Source: Desulfomonile tiedjei (GTDB taxonomy: Bacteria; Desulfobacterota; Desulfomonilia; Desulfomonilales; Desulfomonilaceae). Taken from it: a stretch of 64,000 nt of DNA. Shown in pieces: positions 1 to 9,025 of the stretch. The stretch spans positions 1-64,000 of the forward strand of contig JACRDF010000022.1 in assembly GCA_016212925.1 (NCBI GenBank). Direction: 5' to 3'. The notes under the pieces are model-generated. The model was not told the DNA's origin. It did no database searches and saw nothing but the letters and a program-made list of their open reading frames with translations. Within the stretch, counting starts at the first letter, position 1, and the number at the start of each line of letters is the position of its first letter. The translations under genes were made by a program, and so were the position numbers.

Positions 1-177
1 CGCACGGCCGTGCGCCCCTACTCCGCGATCTCCGCGGCCTCTGCAGTGAAACGGTTTTCTGCGACCGCTCCGCGTAAGTGAATGGATACGAGGACGGGCG
101 ACCCCGCGTTCCGCCGGGGGCCGTACCTACCGAGCCATTCGCGATTCAGTCATCGTTTTTGAGAATCATTATGAGTG
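1..177. other. Intergenic window edge with a short palindrome
   Basis: No gene is visible here. The first 14 bases form the palindrome CGCACGGCCGTGCG, followed by CCCCTAC. That is the kind of end seen in the GTAGGGGCG-type hairpin repeats elsewhere in this window (10.6 kb and 46.6 kb), so the window probably opens inside one more such element. The rest is GC-rich and unassigned. Confidence 0.4.
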
Positions 178-1419
178 CTAAAGACTTCGCAGTGCTTCCA
201 TCACCTTGATTCCGGCCAGTTTCCTTCCAATCAGCGCGCCGGCCACACTGCTGATCACTGCCGCAACAAATAGAGACACCACCACCGTCTGGTACGACAG
301 GGCAATGGGCAGAAACACCGAGTGCACGTTCATCTTTGCCATGTGGCCGATCCCTGCCGGGACAGGGCTGAGATTCCACGGCACAGAGAGAGAAATCTTC
401 ATAGTACCAAGCAGATAGGCCGCCACGTAGCCGAGCAAGATCCCCATCACGCCGCCTGCCAGCCCCAAAAGGAACGATTCGGCCAACACGGTGACCGCGA
501 TATCGTTCCTCCTCCAGCCCACCGTTTTCATGATGCCTATCTCCGCGATGCGTTCATTGACCGAACCTGAGAGAATCCTGTACGTGATGGCAGCAGCAAA
601 CAAAAATGAGAGGATGCTGATCATGGACGAGAATCCATGGGAGATTCTGCTAAATCCCTTCATCATGTCGCCGATGTTGTCCGCGGTTGACACAATGGCG
701 CCGGTCAAAATACCGGCCAATTCTTTGCGCACGGAATCCGCGTCAACCCCTTGCTTCAAGCGGGCAAAGAGCACATTTGAAGTGTCGGCCTCCAAAGCAG
801 CCATAGCCTGAGCCTGTTCGATGGCAACGTAGGCATTCGCGGAGGATATGGTGTTCCCCTCCTTGAGTTCCACGAGGCCCACTATACTGAAAGGTTTCCC
901 GCCCAATTCCATACTGTCTCCGGGCTTCTTGCGATAGAATTTGGCAAAGTGTTTCTCCAGCAAGACCTCTCGGCCGTGTCCGGACAGGGGCTTGCCGTCC
1001 ACAACCCACTGCTGGGCCTTTGCAGGGCCGATGGACGGCGGCTTAAGATTTATCCCCGATATGACCACAAATCCTTGGGCGGATTGGTCCCACAGCAGTA
1101 GGGACGGGCTCAACGATTCGAGACCTCTGATCTTCGCAATACGCTCTGCGTCCGCACCACGAATCGGTTGATTGGAAAAAGGCAATCTTATGCCGGCCGT
1201 TGATTCCGTTGTCTTGGAAGACAACGGCTGCTGAATTATCAGGTCCACATTGAGCTGGGAAAAGGGCAGGTTTATCAATCTGCCGTACGCATCGGACAGC
1301 GTGGTGAAAGCCACATAAAGAGCGATCCCTATGGACAGACCTCCTATGGCCGCAATCGACCTGCCTTTACGGGCCGCCAGTTGCCGAAGGGCATAACTTA
1401 TGTTGATCATTCTAAGCAT
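178..1419 (-). CDS. ABC transporter permease, FtsX/MacB type
   Basis: Inner-membrane permease of about 413 residues. It has one N-terminal membrane segment (about residues 18-40), a long extracytoplasmic MacB-like region, and three C-terminal membrane segments (about 265-405) forming the FtsX domain. The start is well supported: a GAGGAGGTG ribosome-binding site lies 4 bases before ATG. It is the last gene of a minus-strand operon with a second permease (2538-3794), an ATPase (1880-2545) and a secreted thioredoxin-like protein (1467-1883). Known relatives export lipoproteins, peptides or antibiotics, or act mechanically across the envelope; the substrate here cannot be told. Two different permease genes suggest a heterodimer of the LolC/LolE kind. 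Confidence 0.9.
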   Translation of the reverse strand: MLRMINISYALRQLAARKGRSIAAIGGLSIGIALYVAFTTLSDAYGRLINLPFSQLNVDLIIQQPLSSKTTESTAGIRLPFSNQPIRGADAERIAKIRGLESLSPSLLLWDQSAQGFVVISGINLKPPSIGPAKAQQWVVDGKPLSGHGREVLLEKHFAKFYRKKPGDSMELGGKPFSIVGLVELKEGNTISSANAYVAIEQAQAMAALEADTSNVLFARLKQGVDADSVRKELAGILTGAIVSTADNIGDMMKGFSRISHGFSSMISILSFLFAAAITYRILSGSVNERIAEIGIMKTVGWRRNDIAVTVLAESFLLGLAGGVMGILLGYVAAYLLGTMKISLSVPWNLSPVPAGIGHMAKMNVHSVFLPIALSYQTVVVSLFVAAVISSVAGALIGRKLAGIKVMEALRSL

Positions 1420-1466
1420 ATTTCACCTCCTCGATACGATGGCCGCTAAACTCTTGCGGGCCCCCG

Positions 1467-1883
1467 TCATCGATTCATCGAGACAATCAGTTCTTCCAGG
1501 TCCTGGAAGGTCCATTTTCCTTGAAACTGGTAGGGACCTTCTCCCGACGGGAACCCCATGAAGGTCACACGCTTTCCCTTCACGTCGAACGTATGGGTGC
1601 CGTTGATGTAAATCAGAAGCGGAATATGCTCTCGAATGCCCTTCTTGTTCATGAACTCCTTGCCGGTTTTTTGATCGAAATCAAACCACAATGGTCGAAT
1701 CTTACCGGCATGGCGCTGGATCAGGGACTTGAGCCCTCTTATTGTCGGTTGCATGGGGCCATGGTTCATGAACAGGATTTCGAGGGTGACAGACTGATCG
1801 GCTACGCATTTTTCGCCGATCTCCGGGCCGAGTAGGCTTGCGCAAAGCACCACCAGCATAGTCACGAATATGAAGCGTTTCAT
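1467..1883 (-). CDS. Secreted thioredoxin-fold protein without CxxC
   Basis: A 138-residue protein with a signal peptide (about residues 1-20, cysteine at 14). The mature part shows a thioredoxin-like pattern: a hydrophobic strand LEILFMN, then HGPMQP at 41-46 where the redox CxxC would sit, a helix, and a cis-proline-like HIPLLIYING at 87-95. No cysteine pair is present, so oxidoreductase activity is unlikely if the fold assignment is right. The ATG overlaps the ATPase stop by 4 bases (ATGA), so it is translationally coupled to the ABC transporter. A periplasmic partner or substrate-binding role for the transporter is inference. Confidence 0.7.
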   Translation of the reverse strand: MKRFIFVTMLVVLCASLLGPEIGEKCVADQSVTLEILFMNHGPMQPTIRGLKSLIQRHAGKIRPLWFDFDQKTGKEFMNKKGIREHIPLLIYINGTHTFDVKGKRVTFMGFPSGEGPYQFQGKWTFQDLEELIVSMNR

Positions 1884-2545
1884 GACTCTCGCACCTCCCC
1901 GTCATTCATGAAGAGAGAGCGATGTGCTTGCTTTGCAATCGCTTTGTCATGCGTGACCATGAAGAGAGTCACCCCGTTTTCCGAGTTGAGCTGCCTAAGC
2001 AAGTCTATGATTTCTTGTCCGGTCTTGGAATCAAGGTTCCCGGTGGGTTCGTCACACAGGACCAGGGACGGCTCATTAATAAGGGCCCTCGCTATGGCGA
2101 CGCGCTGGCGTTCTCCGCCGGAAAGCTGTGAAGGAAGATTGGCAGATCGCTCTTCAAGCCCGACTTTTTTCAGCAGCGCCCTGGCTCGGTCTCTCCGTTC
2201 CTGTGATGAGATACGGGTGGGGTATAGCGGAATCCCCACGTTCTCGATTGCCGGCAATGTGGGAATCAGGTTGAACGTCTGGAACACAAATCCCACTTTG
2301 TCCCTGCGAAGCAACGCCAGTTGATCCTCGTCGAGTTGGCTCAAGTCCTGGCCCTCGAGAAAGACGGTACCTGCCGACGGGCTCTCAAGGCCGCCCATCA
2401 GAGCCAGAAGCGTACTCTTGCCCGAACCCGACGGGCCGAGAAGTGTTACAAACTCTGCTCGGTTGACGGATATGTTGACGTTCCTTGCAGGCTCTATGCC
2501 TTGAAAGCTTTTGCAAAGGTTGTGAGTTTTGATGATTTCATTCAT
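1880..2545 (-). CDS. ABC transporter ATP-binding protein, LolD/MacB type
   Basis: A 221-residue ATPase. Walker A GPSGSGKST is at 37-45, the Q-loop is at VFQTFN, the signature LSGGERQRVAIARAL is at 141-155, and Walker B LVLCDEPTGNLD is at 161-172. This motif set is typical of the LolD/MacB/FtsE group (EPTGNLD). A GGAGG ribosome-binding site precedes the ATG. It overlaps the upstream permease by 8 bases and the downstream secreted gene by 4, so the four genes form one tightly coupled operon and it should power the permease pair. Confidence 0.95.
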   Translation of the reverse strand: MNEIIKTHNLCKSFQGIEPARNVNISVNRAEFVTLLGPSGSGKSTLLALMGGLESPSAGTVFLEGQDLSQLDEDQLALLRRDKVGFVFQTFNLIPTLPAIENVGIPLYPTRISSQERRDRARALLKKVGLEERSANLPSQLSGGERQRVAIARALINEPSLVLCDEPTGNLDSKTGQEIIDLLRQLNSENGVTLFMVTHDKAIAKQAHRSLFMNDGEVRES

Positions 2546-3794
2546 AGCGAAAGACCTCCGAAGGTTTTAGACGGGTTATTGCTCGAGCTATTGCCCAAGC
2601 GCTTGTCAGGCCGATAACCAAAGCTCCGGCAAAAGCGGAAACCAGTAGCAGGGGAGAAATGGATACTGACAGCTGCACGTCACGTGTAAGCTGATCTCCG
2701 CCGCCCGGCATGAAATGGGGCCGGGGAGACATTTCCCATGGGATTGGAATTGAAATGGTCACAAGAGCCAACATCTTGGCCGCTATGATCCCCATCAAGA
2801 CACCGAGGATGGTGCCGATCAAGACCACGACAAGCGTCTCGGAGCCAATCTGGACAATAATGTCTTTTGTTGTCCACCCAACGGATTTCATCGTGCCGAT
2901 GTCGGCCTTTCGCTCTTGAACGTTGCCCGCCGCAGTCCGGGCGACTAACACAAGAGCCGCAACTAGAGCCAGAATGGAAATCATCCCGGAAAAGCGGTCC
3001 GTAAGCGAAAAGACACCGCCAAGCATTTCTCTGAAGGAGGAAGGACTGGACACGCTAGCCTTGTCACCCATCAGGCCTTTGATACTTTCTTCGATGGTGT
3101 CCACCATGTCTCGATCAGTCTGAACAAAAAGAAGGTTCGAGTCGCCGGGACTGAAAGTGTGCACTGCCTTTACTTGTGGCGAATCGGCGACCAACTGTCG
3201 TGCCTGGGGCAAGTTCAGGTAGACTTGGGCCGCAGCCAGTTGGCTGACCCGTGAAGAATCCACTACACCGACAACCTCAAACTGGTTGCCCTGAATGTCC
3301 ATGGTTTGACCAAGTTCCGGATTTCCCTTCCCCGCGAAGGACAGGTCGATCACTACCTTGTTAGCATCGTCTTTTTCGAGGAACCTTCCCGATACAAGGG
3401 CCTTCTTCAGGAGTGACGGCCCCGAGACGGCATACGGTTCCAGTCCCGCGATGATCCGGAAGCCCGTCTTGTCAAAGTCCCATACCAGCAAGGCTTCGCT
3501 GACGGACTGCACGCCCGCCAGTTGCGATATGCTCCTGACCTCTTCCTGGCGAATGGGGGCCACCGAGCAGGGTAGTACAAGTCCTTCCATTTTTTCGGGA
3601 ACGTCGCCGGCACGCTGAATCGTTAACGTGGCGCCCATGTCCTCCATCGGGACCCGAAACGCCTTTTGAAACGAACTACCAACGACATTCACTACGATGA
3701 GCACACCTATCGAAAACGCTATTATCGAGATGTTTACAGACGTCCTCCTCCACCGATGGGAGAGTTCGCTGAAAACATAATTCCAGTGAATCAT
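2538..3794 (-). CDS. ABC transporter permease, FtsX/MacB type (first gene of operon)
   Basis: About 418 residues. There is one N-terminal membrane segment after MIHWNYVFSELSHRW, a large periplasmic region, and three C-terminal segments beginning near MISILALVAALVLV. A longer reading frame extends upstream. I place the start at the internal ATG (3794) because AAAGGAG lies 6 bases before it, while the longer N-terminus is charged and low in homology signals. It is similar in layout to the permease at 178-1419 (both carry a GTMKSVGW/GIMKTVGW-like stretch after the first C-terminal segment), consistent with a duplicated, heterodimeric permease. Confidence 0.9.
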   Translation of the reverse strand: MIHWNYVFSELSHRWRRTSVNISIIAFSIGVLIVVNVVGSSFQKAFRVPMEDMGATLTIQRAGDVPEKMEGLVLPCSVAPIRQEEVRSISQLAGVQSVSEALLVWDFDKTGFRIIAGLEPYAVSGPSLLKKALVSGRFLEKDDANKVVIDLSFAGKGNPELGQTMDIQGNQFEVVGVVDSSRVSQLAAAQVYLNLPQARQLVADSPQVKAVHTFSPGDSNLLFVQTDRDMVDTIEESIKGLMGDKASVSSPSSFREMLGGVFSLTDRFSGMISILALVAALVLVARTAAGNVQERKADIGTMKSVGWTTKDIIVQIGSETLVVVLIGTILGVLMGIIAAKMLALVTISIPIPWEMSPRPHFMPGGGDQLTRDVQLSVSISPLLLVSAFAGALVIGLTSAWAIARAITRLKPSEVFRYE

Positions 3795-4085
3795 GCTTGA
3801 CTCCTTTGGAAGAGCGGCGCGGTCTTGAACGCGGCCGAGCGGTTCGGATGCACCGCGGTCCTTTTTCAAAGCGGCTGTTGCTGAGGCTCAATTCCCCATT
3901 CCGCACGAGCCGGATACTGCCGGCACGGGTGCAAAAACGCTGAAGGGAGGTTGTTCTTCGGGCTTCCACCGCGACCATTAGTGGGGACACAGCCGAAGAA
4001 GACCGAAGTAATCAGCTCACGTGACCGCTTTCTTTATTCGAAAACGAACAAACAAACGCTTAGAGGACTAAGTGGAGGGGCTATA

Positions 4086-4520
4086 TCAAAAGAGGAAGGA
4101 TTGCTTTTCCAAAATAATGGGAGAGGACCTTGCCAGCGGAGTACATGGGGTGGGGTGAATGGAATAGCCATGCAGGTCCACGGGGAGGATGGTTGCATGG
4201 ACAACTGTGACCGGCGTGTGATTCGCTTCAGCCACCGCAGTGACAATCGACTTCAAGGCCTGGAACTTCAGCTTCTGAAGAGACTCTGCAAAGGGTTTTG
4301 CTTTTTGCTCCTTCTGGCCTTCGTTGGAGAACGGGCAGGCCGTGCTGCATTGCGAAACCCCGGCACAAGACTGGCCGTAGAAGGTTTGGCAAAAGGAACC
4401 CTTCGCTCGCACGGGGCAGCTCGTCTTGGTCACAAAACACTCCGGCAGCGGGAAACTCGAACATGTCAGAAATGCAAAAACCAATACTATGTTGAGGCTT
4501 CTGCTCCACATAAGGCCCAT
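4086..4520 (-). CDS. Possible secreted cysteine-rich protein
   Basis: A 144-codon frame with a plausible signal peptide (SLNIVLVFAFLTCSSF) followed by many cysteines within about 50 residues (CFVTKTSC, FCQTF, SCAGVSQCSTACPF). The N-terminal half looks like a real exported cysteine-rich protein. The C-terminal quarter looks less protein-like. Overlapping frames exist on both strands and the ribosome-binding site is weak. It lies in the gap between the ABC operon and the membrane-protein cluster, on the same strand as both. No family recognised. Confidence 0.4.
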   Translation of the reverse strand: MGLMWSRSLNIVLVFAFLTCSSFPLPECFVTKTSCPVRAKGSFCQTFYGQSCAGVSQCSTACPFSNEGQKEQKAKPFAESLQKLKFQALKSIVTAVAEANHTPVTVVHATILPVDLHGYSIHPTPCTPLARSSPIILEKQSFLF

Positions 4521-4664
4521 TTACACCCATTCCAGGACTGTGTCAAGAGGGAGGCCGCTGCAGCAGTAAGAATTCACGTGCAGGTGGGGACAGACTGCCA
4601 TTGCGACGCCGCCGGAACGCGGAGGAAGCGATCTCCTTCTTCAGGAAAAAGACGTGGACGATAG

Positions 4665-6050
4665 CTATTTTCGCGATTTGTTTTGAGAGGTGCTATAGTC
4701 CATCTCCGACAGCATCTGCAGGTCAAACCCTTCTTTGCGATTTCTGATGTCGTAGTAGAACACCACCATGCTTACGGCCATGAATATCCCTGCCACAAGG
4801 CCGGCTATCTGGGCCACAAACTGTTTCACAACGGTGCCCAGCCAGCTTGGTTCGGAAAGGAAAAGCGCCAGCAGGGTAGCGGGCACGTTGAAAAGGATGT
4901 CAATGGCGATCCACACCAGGATCAAAATGTGCAAAAGGATTATCAGCTTTAAGAAGTAACCCCTGGGCCAGGGGCCTTCCGCCTTGCCGGAAAGTAAATT
5001 CCAGCTCCGCTTCAACGCGCTGCCGTACGCCACGCCTTCAATTATGACCACTTTGTCAAACAGCATCAGTTTGGTTATCCCGTAAAAAGGTATTATTGCC
5101 AGAAACGGCCATGTTACCACGGACCACCATCCGGATCCGGTCACCTCTCGAAACGCAAAAAAGATAAACGATCCCGATATCATTGGAAGCGCCACCATCC
5201 CAATCGCGGCGAGGCCGAACAAGCAAGTCGTCAGAAATAATCGGCCGAGTCTGCCGAACACAAAGCGATACGCCTCCTTGATCATTATTGGTCGGCCGAT
5301 GTATATGGATGACACCGCATGGATCATGGCCCCCTGCGCAAGATAGAAAACCCCGATCAAAAAGACGAAGGCCGAAGGAATCAAAGCTGCGCCGGCAACG
5401 ATAAGAATCCAGGTAGGAAATCCGCCAAGACTCTTCCACGTAAGCCCGACTATTCCGACTATTATTGCCGCGACTATTCCTATAGCCGCCATAGCCAGCC
5501 ACGGTATCGCGTCTATGACGAAGAGCTTCCAAAAATGGCGCCGGCAGATTTGAAATGTGCGGTCAAGGATGCCTGCCAGCGTTAGAGGTTCAATATCGAA
5601 GGCCCCGGAATCCTCATCCTCGGCGGTCTCTTTTTGCGCTTCAGGTTCCGGCGGTTTCATTGACAAAGGCCGTGGTGTTGAAGAAGGCGTGACCGGCTCA
5701 GGCATAGCGACAAATTCGGTGGAATCCGCGACTTGCGTTTCAGAGAGCAGCTTCGTGCCCGGTAAGATCTGGGTCCCTGCAACGTCCCGCATGATAGGTG
5801 GAGGCAAGGGAGGAAAGACTTCCACCGCTGCTCCGAGCTTCTCCAGCAGGTCAACGAGCCGGGATGCCTTCTTCAAGCTTGCTCGGCGAGTAAGGGTCCA
5901 GGGGACCTTTTCCAATCGAACCGCAATTTGCTCCACGGGCAAATTCCTGATTATCCGAGCTAGACCTCGAGTAACCCTGGCTTTGGTGGACGCATCCTGG
6001 ATCTTGGTAATTACAACTGTGTAAAGGGTTTCCGAAGGATCGTCGGCCAT
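4665..6050 (-). CDS. Multi-TM membrane protein with small N-terminal alpha/beta domain
   Basis: About 461 residues from the ATG that follows GAGGGGATTCT; a second in-frame ATG 18 bases upstream is less well placed. Residues about 9-75 form a compact domain ending LEKLGAAVEVFPP, reminiscent in pattern of the ribosomal L7/L12 C-terminal fold. A proline/acid-rich linker follows (about 80-150). Then a repeated membrane domain has about six segments, of the type seen in glycerophosphodiester phosphodiesterase membrane-domain and DUF975-like proteins. It is next to RDD and SpoIIM genes. Function unknown; a role in envelope homeostasis is inference. Confidence 0.8.
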   Translation of the reverse strand: MADDPSETLYTVVITKIQDASTKARVTRGLARIIRNLPVEQIAVRLEKVPWTLTRRASLKKASRLVDLLEKLGAAVEVFPPLPPPIMRDVAGTQILPGTKLLSETQVADSTEFVAMPEPVTPSSTPRPLSMKPPEPEAQKETAEDEDSGAFDIEPLTLAGILDRTFQICRRHFWKLFVIDAIPWLAMAAIGIVAAIIVGIVGLTWKSLGGFPTWILIVAGAALIPSAFVFLIGVFYLAQGAMIHAVSSIYIGRPIMIKEAYRFVFGRLGRLFLTTCLFGLAAIGMVALPMISGSFIFFAFREVTGSGWWSVVTWPFLAIIPFYGITKLMLFDKVVIIEGVAYGSALKRSWNLLSGKAEGPWPRGYFLKLIILLHILILVWIAIDILFNVPATLLALFLSEPSWLGTVVKQFVAQIAGLVAGIFMAVSMVVFYYDIRNRKEGFDLQMLSEMDYSTSQNKSRK

Positions 6051-6083
6051 AGAATCCCCTCTTTTCATGACGACTTGCAGCTT

Positions 6084-6911
6084 CTACAGAATCCTGGTTC
6101 TTTCGGTGTAGCAAGTTTCGAGTTTCTCCAGTGCCTCTTCGAGATCCGAAGCGATGGCACTGGGCACAAAAGGCTTCCGGAATGCTCGCTCATAAATTTC
6201 TCGCGCGAGGCGCTCTCTGGGCTCCGCGTCGAGACCCCGGCGTCTCGAAAGAAATCTCGAAACAAGCTGATAATCTTCCACGGTCATTTGCGTTGCCGCT
6301 TCACGGATCTCCGCATCAGACTGGTCGCATTCCCTGGACGATTCCAGAGTCACCGGCCTGCTGACTTCCCTCTCGGAAATGACGAGGGTCCCTGCTACCA
6401 GGTCTCCCAGGCGCCTGTTCCTGGAGTCCACGAACATTACGATAAGCCCCAGGGGATAGATTTCTGCAAGGATGTCGACCAACCTGAGAACATTTCGAAC
6501 CATCGAGTCGATAAACGTAATGGGGCGGCCGTCTCTGCGAATGACCCTAATATTTTGCCATCTCTTGCCAGGGGTCGACCCGTCCCACAGGTACTCAAAA
6601 AGTATGAAATAACCTATAACTATGATGCCGTATGTGAGAAACGCCAGAGCCAGGACCCATTGGCCGAGCATGGCTCTCAATTTGATCAGATAATCCCATC
6701 CCAACGTGGACCGGCTGGTGAAAAATGCCAGGAGCGCTACCGTCAAAATCAATGTGACTACGAATCCTAACTGAACCAGCTTATCGACGAAATAGGCCAA
6801 AAACCTCCTGCCTATACCCGCCAACTCCACCTGCAATTCAAAATGCTCGGCCGTTTCAATAGAAACCGTTTGCCGGTTTCCTTTTATAGCTGTTTCTTGA
6901 CGTGATATCAT
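6084..6911 (-). CDS. RDD family membrane protein
   Basis: About 275 residues. The RDD domain starts with the arginine of GIGRRFLAYFVDKLVQ and contains the second conserved aspartate region in YFILFEYLWDGSTPGKRWQNIRVIRRDG (only partly quoted as motif; see residues about 30-190). There are three to four membrane segments, then a soluble C-terminal tail with DYQLVSRFLSRRRGL. The start is uncertain: ATG at 6911 (chosen) or an upstream TTG at 6947, neither with a clear ribosome-binding site. It is divergent from the SpoIIM-like gene at 7143, a common neighbour pair in bacteria. The family has been linked to ion or solute transport; the substrate here is unknown. Confidence 0.88.
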   Translation of the reverse strand: MISRQETAIKGNRQTVSIETAEHFELQVELAGIGRRFLAYFVDKLVQLGFVVTLILTVALLAFFTSRSTLGWDYLIKLRAMLGQWVLALAFLTYGIIVIGYFILFEYLWDGSTPGKRWQNIRVIRRDGRPITFIDSMVRNVLRLVDILAEIYPLGLIVMFVDSRNRRLGDLVAGTLVISEREVSRPVTLESSRECDQSDAEIREAATQMTVEDYQLVSRFLSRRRGLDAEPRERLAREIYERAFRKPFVPSAIASDLEEALEKLETCYTERTRIL

Positions 6912-7142
6912 AGGCACGGATAATGTCGCGACCTTGGCACTCAGCAAAGGACGCTGAGACTGCCGGTGGGGTTCCTGAGTGGCCCTATACTAGAGAAGCC
7001 ACGCACTGACGGGGGAGCCGGCAGTGGTACCCTTAGGCATTGGCAAACAAACTTGTGAAACGGTCTACTGGAGCAGATCCGACGCCTGCGGCGTGGCTGA
7101 ACCTCTGATTGTCGTGTTTTGCACAGACCCCGAGAGGCTTGC

Positions 7143-8156
7143 GTGAATATAAACCAGTTCATCGCGGAACGCAAAGGCGAATGGGAAAAGCTGGAGGGAA
7201 TAGCAAAAGATTTCAAGCCCGGCAAAGCGAATCGCCTCAGCCGCGCGGATTTGTGGCAGTTGGGCAAGCTTTATACCGCGGCCGTTTCGGACCTGGCCCT
7301 TCTGAAATCCTCCGATTTGGCGCTGGATCCCGGCAACGAGGTGATTGCCTATCTGAACAGCCTGGTGATTAAAGTTCACGGGATGATCTACAGAAAGCCC
7401 GCGTTCCGATGGATGACCATTCCTCGCTTCATTTTGACTGAATTTCCGGGAGCTGTCCGCAAGACCCTTATCTATACGGCTGTTGCCTGGTTGATTTTTG
7501 CTTCGTTTTTCTTAGTCGGTTTCGTTCTTGCTTTGACCGAACCGCAATTCATTGAACTTGTCGTTCCACAGCGTATTATTTCAACAGTTGAAAAAGGTCA
7601 GGTCTGGTTTAGCGATCTTCACGCGGTGGCGCCACTGGCCTCCAGCCAGTTGATGACCCACAATGTTTCGGTTACATTCCTGGTTATAGCGTCAGGCATA
7701 ACCTTTGGCGTTGGGACAGTATACCTGTTGGCCCTGAACGGTTTACTCATAGGAACGGTGGCTGCCTTGTGCTTCCGCCACGGTCTTTCGCTCGAGTTCT
7801 GGTCGTTTTTGCTGCCTCACGGCAGCATAGAACTGTCGGCCATATTCATTGCCGGGGGGGCAGGGCTGATTCTCGGTCACGCCCTTCTCGATCCGGGCCC
7901 TTATAAGCGGGTGGAAATCCTTTCCGTGCGGAGCCGACCTGCGGGGCGTCTTGCTCTTGGATGTGTGTTCCTTTTGATTATGGCGGGACTGGTAGAGGCT
8001 TTCCTTTCACCGTCCCCGTTACCGGCTTGGTTCAAAATCGCTTTTGGAATAGTGATGTTCGCGTCGCTCTGGGCATTCCTTCTCATGTCAGGACGGCATG
8101 CCGGGGAGGCAGGAGCTGATGAAGATCGGTCAGGCATGGGAGCGGGTTCGCAGTGA
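7143..8156 (+). CDS. SpoIIM/DUF95 family integral membrane protein
   Basis: About 337 residues. The GTG at 7143 follows GAGAGG by 5 bases and begins NINQFIAERKGEWEKLE, the usual family N-terminus; a longer upstream frame is not needed. A soluble helical part (about 1-95) is followed by about five membrane segments with the family-typical ALNGLLIGTVAALC and LLPHGSIELSAIFIAGGAGL motifs. Homologues outside spore formers sit beside RDD proteins and MoxR/DUF58 genes. Only the RDD partner (divergent) is nearby here. Function outside sporulation is unknown. Confidence 0.9.
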   Translation: MNINQFIAERKGEWEKLEGIAKDFKPGKANRLSRADLWQLGKLYTAAVSDLALLKSSDLALDPGNEVIAYLNSLVIKVHGMIYRKPAFRWMTIPRFILTEFPGAVRKTLIYTAVAWLIFASFFLVGFVLALTEPQFIELVVPQRIISTVEKGQVWFSDLHAVAPLASSQLMTHNVSVTFLVIASGITFGVGTVYLLALNGLLIGTVAALCFRHGLSLEFWSFLLPHGSIELSAIFIAGGAGLILGHALLDPGPYKRVEILSVRSRPAGRLALGCVFLLIMAGLVEAFLSPSPLPAWFKIAFGIVMFASLWAFLLMSGRHAGEAGADEDRSGMGAGSQ

Positions 8157-8271
8157 AAAAGCCGAACGCGGCGGACAGGCGGCCGATGGACCGGCGCGTC
8201 AACAGTGACCTTGCCCGGTAATGCCCTCCTGGTAGAACCAGCACAGGCCGCGATCCACGCCCGACAAATTA

Positions 8272-8889
8272 TTACCTGAATTGCTTTTCTGAAGGTGAAT
8301 CGCTATTGGAGACAAGCCGGTCGCCGGCCGCCAATTCACTGGTCAATTCCGAGACTGTCATTACTCGAAAAATGGGTGCAAGAAGAAATTTGTCATAGAG
8401 CTGCAAAGTTGTTTCATGAATAGCAGGCTTGTGGCACGCGCACGCATCGGAGACTATGATTGAATTAAAGTCGTTCTGCACCGCGTCCAGGGCCGTGAGG
8501 AGCACACACACGTTTGTAACTATTCCGCAGACCGCGACGGTATGAGCGCCCCAGGTGCGAAGGGTCTGGTCCAGGTCGGTCTTGTAAAAAGCGCTCATGC
8601 GCCGCTTTGGAAGGTAAAGATCCTCAGGTTGCATCTCAAGTTCATCAATCGGCATGTCTCCGCCTGTCCCCCGAATAGCATGAGGAGGCATTCGGCCCCG
8701 AAAGATGAAATCGCCTTCCATAAAGCTGTCACATGCAAAAACCACACGGCCCCCGTAGCGTCTGAAGACCTGTGTCATCTGAAGAATAGACGGGATAATA
8801 TTCCTTGCTTCCGAATCCATCAGGCCATGGCCCGCGGTGTTGACATTATCCTTAATCATGTCAACCACAATCAACACGTGACCCGACAA
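8272..8889 (-). CDS. Isochorismatase-family cysteine hydrolase
   Basis: A 205-residue alpha/beta hydrolase of the isochorismatase/nicotinamidase superfamily. The catalytic triad is visible as Asp10 (VVDMIKDN), Lys95 (LPKRRMSAFYKTDL) and Cys128 (GIVTNVCV). The start is TTG, supported by AGGAGG five bases upstream. It stands alone, so the substrate (a nicotinamide, isochorismate or other amide-type compound) cannot be assigned. Confidence 0.9.
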   Translation of the reverse strand: MSGHVLIVVDMIKDNVNTAGHGLMDSEARNIIPSILQMTQVFRRYGGRVVFACDSFMEGDFIFRGRMPPHAIRGTGGDMPIDELEMQPEDLYLPKRRMSAFYKTDLDQTLRTWGAHTVAVCGIVTNVCVLLTALDAVQNDFNSIIVSDACACHKPAIHETTLQLYDKFLLAPIFRVMTVSELTSELAAGDRLVSNSDSPSEKQFR

Positions 8890-9025
8890 CTGAACCTCCT
8901 GAACTTACGCGAATTCCTACAGTTGTTCTCAGAAGTTTTGTTGGAGCGAAACAGCATTGCCGGACGAGCCGGCAGTGGTCTCCTCCAGGCAACCGGACAT
9001 CACTTCGGAGAACCGTTAGGACTCG

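Noticed and set aside
3951-4664. 237-codon plus-strand frame
   Set aside because: Composition is not protein-like, it has no ribosome-binding site, and it lies opposite a more plausible signal-peptide frame.
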